In this document: positions 55,748 to 64,000 of the stretch, piece by piece
Layout: each line of letters begins with the position of its first letter
Position numbering within the stretch: the first letter of the stretch is position 1
Assembly (NCBI RefSeq): GCF_000344685.1
Contig: NW_006920413.1
Coordinates: forward strand, 1,739,717 to 1,803,716
From: Gloeophyllum trabeum ATCC 11539
Taxonomy: Eukaryota; Basidiomycota; Agaricomycetes; Gloeophyllales; Gloeophyllaceae
DNA: 64,000 bases
Direction of reading: 5' to 3'
Position numbers and translations under genes: made by a program
Notes under the pieces: generated by a model
What the model saw: only the letters and a program-made list of their open reading frames with translations
Told to the model about the DNA's origin: nothing
The model's database searches: none

Positions 55748-57790
55748 ATGTCCTCGACACTCATCGAGACATTTGAGACGCGTCCGGCCTTTGCAGAGGT
55801 CGCGCAATGGCAGGCGAGCGCCGAGCAAGGCGCGTCACTGCTGCTTACCCCGCAAGTCGAGGTGCAAGTGCCATCTCCGGAAGAGAGACTCGCGGCCCAG
55901 GTACGTCCATAGCTTATCCATATACGCAACTTTGCACACACAGAGCACTGCAGATCTACCACCTCGCGTCGCAGCATCATACCAGCGAGTATAACCGCGC
56001 AAAGTTTGGACCTCTGGGTATGTCTTGCGATCGCAGACGCGTCGGCAAACCTGATCACCATGGCACCACGCAGGTTCACCCGCTCCCTACGTCCCCCTTT
56101 CCATCCAGTATCCCGATCATTTTAAGGAGCTTCAGACCGTCCAAACTCATCTATTGCAGCTAAGAACATGGTGGCCGAGCAACAAGTCTCTGTCCTCGCA
56201 GCAACAGGCCACCACCATTGTGGAGCCGCACTCGCCTGTTCCTCTTATTACATCTAAGCCTGACGTTGTCGAGCTGCAATCTGAACTATCGGCAGCTATC
56301 GACGAGGCCCCGTTAGCCTTCGCTCAGCGGCAGCAACAGCTCCCGCAGTTTCCCATCAAAACCTCCGCAACGCATCCTATCAAGTGAGTGAGCTGATTAG
56401 TGTGGCATGGAACGCGGGGATTGATTTGGCTCAGCATCTCCATGATTATCCCTCCGGAACTAATGTCTGTCATCACCTCTCACCTAACCCGGTCCCGACA
56501 ACCATCCCCCACCATCTTCGACATTCCTCCCGCTTGCTCCCTCGAGCGCCTCACCCTCCAGCCCCCTCCCTACTACGACGTCACCCCCCTCCCCCCATTC
56601 GCCATCCCTCCGAATCCTTCAAGACCTCGACTCTCCAAGCCGCTCCCCAATGCCAAAGAATTCGCTACAGTCTTCTCCAGCAGCACGTCCTTCACAAAGG
56701 CGATGCGAGCCGCCATGGACTGCAAAATACCAGGTGTCGGCAGAAAGTACTCGTTTGCCGACGCTGACGCTATAACGGTCACCGTTGCTACCGTACAGTC
56801 GACGTACGGCTTGCTGACGCGGTCGCCATCCAACAAGCGGTCAAATAGTCGCGGGAGTGCCGCCTCAGTCGTCCCTTCGAAGCGCGAGATTACCGGCGAC
56901 GAAAAGCCAGAAGCTACATGTGCTATTGAGGACGATCTGCCTGACGCCGACGCCGGCTTTGGCACCCCTACCTTCCCAACGCCTCCCCAGTCTAAAATCG
57001 GCAATCTTTATTTGTCGTCATGTCCTGGGAAGAAAGGTATGTTGTCCGTAGTTCAACCGCGATTGCTATTACTGATGGCGATCACTAGTCCGTCTAGACG
57101 GTCCGGTAAAAGGTCGGGGGAGTGTATGCAGGGACCTTCGCTCAGATCTCCAAAGAATCAAAGATCTGGGTGTCGGGTGTGTTATCTGGCAAGTATCTCC
57201 AGTCTCACCGCAAATATTGCTAATTATCAGCCCGTAGTTGTCTGGATGACGTCGAACTGGACTTCCTGGGCGCATCCTGGACCGAATACTCCAGCATAGC
57301 ACAGGATATAGGTCTGGATGTTCTGCGGTTCGTGCAGTCCTCTCGCCCGCCCTGAGCTGAAACTTACCTCTTAATCAGGATACCCATGCCCGAGGGCCTA
57401 GCACCCCTAACTCCGCAACTCCTCGACGAACGTCTCAGCCAAGTAATCGAGTCCTACACCCTGCGCGGCGTGCCCATCCTCGCGCACTGCCGCGGTGGCG
57501 TCGGCCGCGCGGGCCTCGTCGCCTGCTGCTGGGTGCTGAAGCTCGGGCTGTGCGGGTGGATCGAGACGGACCCGCGCCCGCGCGTGCTCCTCGAGGCCGG
57601 CGAGGTCAGGCGCGATACGATGCAGCTCGTCGAGCGCGTCATCGCGCTGATTCGGCGGCGGCGCAGCATCAAGGCGATCGAGACGTACGAGCAGGTCAAG
57701 TTCCTCGTCGAGTTCGTCGAGTATCTGCGCGAGCGCGCACCCGCGCCGGTGGGCGAGGTGGTCGTGGGGCTGAACGAGGTTGCTGTCTAA
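55748..57790 (+). CDS. Dual-specificity/tyrosine phosphatase family protein
   Basis: Seven exons, 55748-55900, 55954-56017, 56074-56383, 56435-57036, 57089-57188, 57238-57327 and 57379-57790, give 576 aa. The C-terminal 190 residues are the phosphatase domain, with active-site loop HCRGGVGRAG: Cys477 is the nucleophile and Arg483 the phosphate-binding Arg. Just upstream are VRLDGPVKGRGSVCRDL, DLGVGCVICCLDDVELDFLG and IPMPEGLAPLTPQLLDERLS, as in CDKN3-like and Cdc14-related phosphatases. The long N-terminal half is Gln/Pro/Ser-rich, includes the ordered segment IYHLASQHHTSEYNRAKFGP, and has no domain I recognise. Intron 5 uses a GC donor (CTG|GCAAGT at 57189). The substrate is unknown. Confidence 0.85.
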
Positions 57791-58483
57791 AGGGAGTGGG
57801 GTTAAAACAATGCAAACACGCTTTATATCGGGGACGCTGGGACCGGTCTCACACATCGCTATCGCCGTTTTCTCGTTGAGGTATGTATAAGGAACAGGGT
57901 AATGTATCACACTCCTTTCTCCTCTCGTTGTCTTGCATCGTCATCCGTAATATTTTGTTTATGTGTAAATTGTATTCGGTCGTTTAGTCGTAGCATACCC
58001 TGTCCGTACTGTACCCTGCGACGGCCTGCGTTACATAGCTAATCTGGAAATATGTCAATACGTGGATTTCTCGTGGGTGATTCTTCCTCTGTCTCCATGC
58101 CATCTAGTAGTTCCCCTCGTTCTATCTTGCCTCTGTCCAACTGCTCTCGCCCACGTTCCGTAATCAATCTACCCCCTGCGCCTGGACGACAATCCCTTTG
58201 CCTGATCCGCCACGCGGGTGGACCGCCACCGGGGATCCGGCGACTAACTGCTATTTTTAGCACCCGCATTAGATCCCGCACTCCTCGGTACACAGACGGA
58301 TGTACACGACGCACACACCGTCCCTCCGCCGCGCAAGACAGCCTGCGACGCTCCGTCGGCCAGCCGCGTTTACGCTACGCATGGGACCGCATCTTGGACG
58401 AAACTACTATAGGACGGAGAACGCTTTTTGAGATACGGCTTTGGACACTAGTCTTGAGTACAGCGTAATTACCCAGTGCCACA
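57791..58483. other. Intergenic region, no gene seen
   Basis: Pyrimidine-rich 3' flank of the phosphatase gene, then the promoter of the charged-protein gene. No TATA or repeat is noted. Confidence 0.4.
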
Positions 58484-59727
58484 ATGACCAGGGTGCGTTA
58501 TTGGGCGTTTCTTGGTGCTTGGCCTACTTCGACGTATTTGGGCTGAACTATCTGTGTATAACGCAGGAAATGGATATCTTGAACGCGGTGATCCCAGGAT
58601 CGCGCAAGCCGATTAGCTTGCCGTCTAGCATGGCACCCTCGCCCGAGTCAGACGACTCTGGCCTGTCTAGCTCGCCCGCGAGCAGCCGCTCGAATTACTC
58701 ATCGCTATCTAATGTACGAAGGAAACCACGAGTAACATATCAATCGCCCTCAGCGACACATCCTGCCGACCTGCGCATCGAGCCGCGCTCCTCCCCTACC
58801 AAGTCAGAAGCCTACTCCTCCAGCAGCTCACACTCCAAACGCTCCGCTAATACATCAGACAATCAGAAGAAGGACTCTAAGAAAGATGACACGGGCAAAG
58901 ACGCCAAGGAGAAAGCGAAGACCTCCATGGGTCCGCCCCTGCCTCTCTACCACCCCCTTGGCAAGCTCGCGCTGTCCTTGGGGGAACTCGACCCAGAGCA
59001 GTTCGGCCTCCCGCGAACAGTCGTCGTCGACGACTCTGCGCGTCGCGCCTCGAACCGGACGCGTCGGCCCGTCGCGAAGCTGCGCGACGCCTCCGAGGAC
59101 AAGCCGCCCAGCAATACGGCGGCATCCCCTCCCGAGGAACATGACGCTAACCCCGCCGCCGTCGAGAAGGATGTGGTGAAGGCGAGCCCGCGGAAGCGGC
59201 GCGGCGGGGGAGGAAAGAGGAAGAGGAAGGACGTGGACGACGGCGATAGCGCCTACCCCGCAAAGAGGACGCGCAACCCTCGGTCTGCGGCTGTCGTCCC
59301 CGACGAAGAGCCGGTAGAGGAGCAGGCGGAGCCCGAGGAGGTTGTGGAGGAGAAGAAACCGGAGAGAAGGTCGCGCAGAACGAGGAATACGGTCGGGAGG
59401 AGGAATTCGAGCGACAGTGACGCCACTAACATGTCCTCGCGCACACAGAAAGAGAAGATGGACGTGGACAGTACGCCTGCTGCCGAGGAGAACATGAATG
59501 CGGCGGCGGCGGAAGGTGCGTTTGCACCTCCCACGCAGCAGATGAAGGAAAGGAAAGATGCCGGCAAGGAGCCGGCCCCCGAAGTCGCCGAGCCTGTTCA
59601 AGATACTCCAGAGGATATCAAGCCTGACATCGAGACATCTGCTGTCGAAGAGAAGGCGCTGGAAAAGCAGGAAAAGGAGGAAGGCGAGCTCAGCGAGGAG
59701 CCCGAGGACATCCCTCCGAAAGTCTAG
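58484..59727 (+). CDS. Highly charged, low-complexity nuclear-type protein
   Basis: The preferred model has a 9-base first exon (ATGACCAGG, 58484-58492), a 74-base GTGCGT...ACGCAG intron, and a single large exon 58567-59727, giving 389 aa. Starting at ATG 58570 would give 386 aa (MDILNAVIPGSRKPI) and no intron. The N-terminal 75 residues are Ser-rich. A short ordered block, PLYHPLGKLALSLGELDPEQ followed by FGLP, is the only part that looks folded and may be the conserved core. Basic clusters (PRKRRGGGGKRKRKD; PERRSRRTRNT) are likely nuclear signals. The remainder is acidic and disordered, ending in EEGELSEEPEDIPP. No family is recognised; a chromatin or transcription role is inference. Confidence 0.6.
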
Positions 59728-61379
59728 TCCCTTCAAGTGTTTATTGCATATTTCAATCATCGTCGGACACACTTCCTCCCCCCTCTCGCATCCACGGAAA
59801 CACATCTTCATCTCCCCCAGCCTCATATTGTCTCATTATTATCTTATCTCTCCTCTTGTGCCGATCCCTTTCTTATCGCTGTCATTCGCCTGCTTGCGTG
59901 CTATGTTTGTCTCACTTTTGCTTTGGTACAGAGGTCTGTCTGTTGTGCAATCATGTCCCAATTGTATAGTTTTCCTCGCCCCCGTCTCATCTACCTAGTG
60001 TCTTATCCCCTGTTTTGAACTCGTCTCTCTGTAGTTAGCTACTCACTGGTATATTATTGGAATGAATGTGGAATTTAAGGTCTAACTCCGGATTGACATT
60101 CCAGAACCGACCCGCGACTGAAAGGAGGGTTTGGGTCCCCGGTCTAAAGTTAAGCTCGCCTTGGATACACGAGTTTCAGAACAGAAACAAATGATTGATT
60201 CGGGGAAGTGTTTGTTCGACGGCCTGAAGTTCTGGTGCTGGTTGGCATGGATGTGAGAACGGGAGAGTTATGCTCAGGCTGCAAGAAGAGGGCGGGTGCA
60301 GTGTCATCATGAGAATCGTTTCAGTTATTTCAGTGTCCATAGGACTGCAGGCTGCGAAAGTTATGAAGTTCACCATAAACTTGTGGACCGAACAGCATCC
60401 TAATGTTACAAGTTTGCTTCAAAAAAGCATGCATCGTCCGAGCTGAGGACCGCCGGTCAGCGGAGGGCATGCCAGTACTCAGACTGTACATATCACACCT
60501 CCAAGGGGCAAAGCATCCCCCTCCATATACAGCGCGATTCGATGTCCTATAGATTTATGAGGGCACCACTGACACACCTGTGGCTTCAAGTACCCAAGGA
60601 GCACGCGGGAGCAGTATAAACGCCAAGTATAAAAGCCCTTCCATGGGTGTACCGCAGCCTTGAGCCTGAGTAATACGGCTCGAAGCTGCTCAGGTGGAAC
60701 TGTCAACGTTGTCAAATTTAAAGACGGATAGGACCGCTATGAATATGTCCGAGCGTAAAGAGACGTCAACAACGCTCAGCTGAGAGTCTAATTGAAGGGT
60801 CGCATGACCTCCGAACTTCACCTTATTTATACTTTCTCTGCATCTGGCGTATGTTTTCCTGTCCTTACTTCATGTGATTTTTCAAGGAAACAGCAATTAC
60901 CGGCGACGACTCTGAATCTTGATCATGTCGGTCCCGAAAGCTGGAGACCGTAAGTTCACTACGGAGGGGCAATGCTCAGACGCAAGTGGGGATGGATGGT
61001 CATCAAGCAGGACGAGGTCTTGTCATGATCAGTAAGACTCAGCCCCGAAACTTGAAGGTTTGAAGGTTTGAACACCGAGGTTTTCTTTTCCATGAACCGT
61101 TCTGTTTGCCTTCGAAGTTGATCCGGATAGGGTCCATAATTAGCTAGCGTCCGCAACAACTTCGCAGCAATCGTGTCTTGCGCGTCGTTCAGCTTGACTT
61201 TAATGGATCACTGTCCACTAGTCAGGGGAGGCGAGGTCGCCCTTATGGCGAGCATGACAGCCCGCTCACAATGCGCCCATTCGGAGAGGGGAGGTTCCCC
61301 GTGGGGAATGAAAGCTTCGGTAGTGTGTTCTTCTGCGAAGCGAAGCATCGTCTCCTTTACGACTTCGTTTCATCTTGGG
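59728..61379. other. 1.65-kb intergenic region, no gene seen
   Basis: Open frames are short and without motifs. A start-like MSVPKAGD followed by a GTAAGT donor at about 60925-60955 has no continuation I can find. The tandem AAGGTTTGAAGGTTTGAA lies at 61051-61068. Confidence 0.4.
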
Positions 61380-61381
61380 TA

Positions 61382-61815
61382 CAGTCGACTCTGTCTTAAC
61401 CCATACCTGTCATAACCCATAACCTGTAATAACCCATAGGTTTTTGGCTTCCACTGACATGGTAGATAGTAAAAACCCATAAGTCTGCCGTATCCCATAA
61501 CCCATAGCTTTTTGAAGGGTCATAACCCATAAAACAACCTATATTAGGAAGGTACAGGTCTCCTTCTCACGAGAATCTGGACCATCTGGACCCTTAATTT
61601 TTGGTTCTCGTGGTATTTCAGAAGATAACCCATACCAGACTCAAGATTCCGTATCTAAACGGTGTCATAAACGACGTCCGGCCTATACCGGATAGGCTGT
61701 CTGTCACGCGTACTAGGTAGTCACATAATGTCACACGTTCTGGTAACCCATAGTCTGCAGAAACCCATAACTTTTGGGTTCCACGACCCGTTATGGGTTA
61801 AGACAGAGTCGACTG
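61382..61815. mobile_element. 434-bp TA-flanked inverted-repeat element (pogo/Fot1-like MITE)
   Basis: The ends are a perfect inverted repeat of about 25 bases beginning CAGTCGACTCTGTCTTAACC, flanked by TA on both sides (61380-61381 and 61816-61817). TA target duplication and a CAGTCGAC-type end are typical of Tc1/mariner-superfamily elements of the pogo/Fot1 kind. There is no transposase frame, so this is a MITE or deletion derivative. The interior carries at least nine copies of AACCCATA, mostly in one orientation. Confidence 0.8.
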
Positions 61816-61845
61816 TACTCGTGACGGTTACTGTCGATGAGATCT

Positions 61846-62572
61846 NNNNNNNNNNNNNNNNNNNNNNNNNNNNNNNNNNNNNNNNNNNNNNNNNNNNNNN
61901 NNNNNNNNNNNNNNNNNNNNNNNNNNNNNNNNNNNNNNNNNNNNNNNNNNNNNNNNNNNNNNNNNNNNNNNNNNNNNNNNNNNNNNNNNNNNNNNNNNNN
62001 NNNNNNNNNNNNNNNNNNNNNNNNNNNNNNNNNNNNNNNNNNNNNNNNNNNNNNNNNNNNNNNNNNNNNNNNNNNNNNNNNNNNNNNNNNNNNNNNNNNN
62101 NNNNNNNNNNNNNNNNNNNNNNNNNNNNNNNNNNNNNNNNNNNNNNNNNNNNNNNNNNNNNNNNNNNNNNNNNNNNNNNNNNNNNNNNNNNNNNNNNNNN
62201 NNNNNNNNNNNNNNNNNNNNNNNNNNNNNNNNNNNNNNNNNNNNNNNNNNNNNNNNNNNNNNNNNNNNNNNNNNNNNNNNNNNNNNNNNNNNNNNNNNNN
62301 NNNNNNNNNNNNNNNNNNNNNNNNNNNNNNNNNNNNNNNNNNNNNNNNNNNNNNNNNNNNNNNNNNNNNNNNNNNNNNNNNNNNNNNNNNNNNNNNNNNN
62401 NNNNNNNNNNNNNNNNNNNNNNNNNNNNNNNNNNNNNNNNNNNNNNNNNNNNNNNNNNNNNNNNNNNNNNNNNNNNNNNNNNNNNNNNNNNNNNNNNNNN
62501 NNNNNNNNNNNNNNNNNNNNNNNNNNNNNNNNNNNNNNNNNNNNNNNNNNNNNNNNNNNNNNNNNNNNNNNN
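61846..62572. other. Assembly gap (727 N)
   Basis: A run of N. The 457 bases before it (61389-61845) are identical to the 457 after it (62573-63029), including unique flank beyond the inverted-repeat element, so the gap length is probably not real. Confidence 0.95.
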
Positions 62573-62999
62573 CTCTGTCTTAACCCATACCTGTCATAAC
62601 CCATAACCTGTAATAACCCATAGGTTTTTGGCTTCCACTGACATGGTAGATAGTAAAAACCCATAAGTCTGCCGTATCCCATAACCCATAGCTTTTTGAA
62701 GGGTCATAACCCATAAAACAACCTATATTAGGAAGGTACAGGTCTCCTTCTCACGAGAATCTGGACCATCTGGACCCTTAATTTTTGGTTCTCGTGGTAT
62801 TTCAGAAGATAACCCATACCAGACTCAAGATTCCGTATCTAAACGGTGTCATAAACGACGTCCGGCCTATACCGGATAGGCTGTCTGTCACGCGTACTAG
62901 GTAGTCACATAATGTCACACGTTCTGGTAACCCATAGTCTGCAGAAACCCATAACTTTTGGGTTCCACGACCCGTTATGGGTTAAGACAGAGTCGACTG
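62573..62999. mobile_element. Second listing of the same inverted-repeat element, left end cut by the gap
   Basis: Identical to 61389-61815 at an offset of 1,184 bases, lacking the first seven bases, and followed by the same 30 bases of flank. It most likely represents the same genomic copy assembled twice; a true tandem duplication with TA at 63000-63001 cannot be excluded. Confidence 0.7.
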
Positions 63000-63319
63000 T
63001 ACTCGTGACGGTTACTGTCGATGAGATCTCTGCTTGATGAACTCAATCAATCATTCCCGTAGATTTGCGACGTCGCCATTGGCCAAGGGCCATCGAGTGA
63101 CCTGCTTGTTGACCTTCCGTACGCCATTTCCACGCGCTCCCCTTGCTTCGCTAATGTCTTCATTTCACATACTATCCCCCGTTCCTCGGAGAGATGTTCC
63201 AGGGCAGCGGGGGGGGGGGCCTCCGGTATAACACCCCTCCGCGGTAGCATCTGTTTTCCTTGAGGGGCACGCTCGTGCTTTCCAGCCATACTCTCCCGTC
63301 GCCCAGGGTCGCACCCAAC

Positions 63320-64000
63320 ATGGAGGAAGTCAACCGGGCCCGAATCAGCAGCGGCATCTTCGGTGCTGGACAGGGCAATCTGGGCGCGAGCACGCACAGT
63401 CTAGGTGCCGACTCAACCGCCGGGTTAACAGGTGCGCGACGCGTCCGTGATTTCCTTGCCCATCGTACGCGTTAACACGGGTGTCCGGTTCCAGCCCACG
63501 TCGCGCCTCCCGCCGGTGTTGAAGATGTTCCAGCCATTGCACCGGCGGCTGGTGCTTCTGGGCAAGGAAGTGCGGGGAATGCGGGGTATACGGGGCAAGG
63601 GAGTGCGACCGAGCAAATAGCCACGGCTCCAGCTCAGCCAAAGCCCCCCTTGTACAAGAGGCGATGGTTCATCATTACGAACATCGTACTGTCTCTCCTG
63701 GGAATTGCTCTGCTCTTTATTTTACTGTTCCCAGTGGTTGCGGCAATCGCCCAGCACGTCGTGAACGTATCGGTATTGAACATTGACAAAGCCGCTATCC
63801 AGGAACCCCAGAACACCTCGTGAGTAGCGGTGACAGACTTGTAGATTACTTTTTTGATTCCAGCTCTTCTACAGCTTCACATTAGCTCTGGAAGGAGTCG
63901 TGAGTAGATTCCCATAATTTTCCACGAGACGCGCTATAACGGCTCTTCCAGGTGACGCACACGGGTATTTTCAACGCGAAAATCGACTTCACCAAGCCGA
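63320..64000 (+). CDS. DUF3712-type membrane protein (5' part, runs off the window)
   Basis: Exons 63320-63431, 63495-63819, 63875-63899 and 63952 to the window end are in frame. The N-terminal 110 residues are Gly/Ala/Ser/Gln-rich and disordered. A basic stop-transfer motif, KPPLYKRRW, precedes one membrane span (FIITNIVLSLLGIALLFILL), so the rest lies outside the cytosol. The region after it (VVNVSVLNIDKAAIQEPQNT, SFTLALEGVVTHTGIFNAKI) is the start of a DUF3712 domain, related to LEA-2 folds and very common in basidiomycetes. Database entries sometimes call these pre-rRNA processing proteins, a label the membrane topology does not support. Exon 3 is only 25 bases. The 3' end is outside the window. 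Confidence 0.8.

Noticed and set aside
55446..55760. Upstream in-frame extension of the chitin synthase by 105 codons
   Set aside because: It would overlap the start of the divergent phosphatase gene and gives an Arg/Pro-rich compositional stretch; MASHRARYD at 55445 is a natural N terminus.
58855..59826. 323-codon minus-strand frame over the charged protein
   Set aside because: Compositional shadow of Glu/Lys/Arg-rich codons; no start context or splice support.
61728..62682. Open frames spanning the N gap
   Set aside because: They consist mostly of undetermined residues and carry no information.

Overview
The window is nuclear DNA of a filamentous fungus, most likely an agaricomycete basidiomycete. 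Genes are dense, on both strands, and cut by many introns of about 45-75 nt with GT(G/A)(A/C)GT donors. The set includes a class IV chitin synthase, Ski3, Med27, a MedA-type regulator, a DOCK exchange factor and a DUF3712 membrane protein. Exon joins below were worked out by hand from reading frame and splice sites; most close in frame over the whole CDS. No rRNA, convincing tRNA, CRISPR or bacterial feature was seen.

Layout. 0.25-3.3 kb: a divergent pair, a secreted GPI-type protein and a coiled-coil protein. 3.3-12.1 kb: a tandem segmental duplication of about 4 kb. Copy 1 holds an intact Ten1-like telomere gene and a lysine-rich protein gene; copy 2 holds a decayed Ten1 relic with a 143-bp MITE in its former first intron, plus a paralogous lysine-rich gene of the same predicted length (672 aa). 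12.1-16.5 kb: gene-free, possibly decayed DNA. 16.5-27.2 kb: an unrecognised nuclear-type protein, RPS5 (uS7), an F-box protein divergent from a WDR83/MORG1-like WD40 gene, LSM2 and a hemerythrin-like protein. 27.7-41 kb: SKI3, a LETM1-like mitochondrial protein, an unknown, MED27 and a MedA-like regulator. 41.2-48.4 kb: a 13-exon DOCK gene. 49.4-51.2 kb: an acidic coiled-coil protein. 51.8-57.8 kb: class IV chitin synthase divergent from a dual-specificity phosphatase. 58.5-59.7 kb: a low-complexity charged protein. 61.4-63.0 kb: a TA-flanked inverted-repeat element and a 727-base N gap whose two flanks are identical over 457 bases, so probably an assembly artefact. 63.3 kb to the end: the 5' part of a DUF3712 gene.

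Most genes are housekeeping (ribosome, splicing, RNA decay, Mediator, telomere) or concern growth and development (chitin synthase, DOCK, MedA). They do not form a cluster. The only region that looks evolutionarily unusual is the 3.3-12.1 kb duplication, where paralogues show alternating conserved and strongly diverged blocks.
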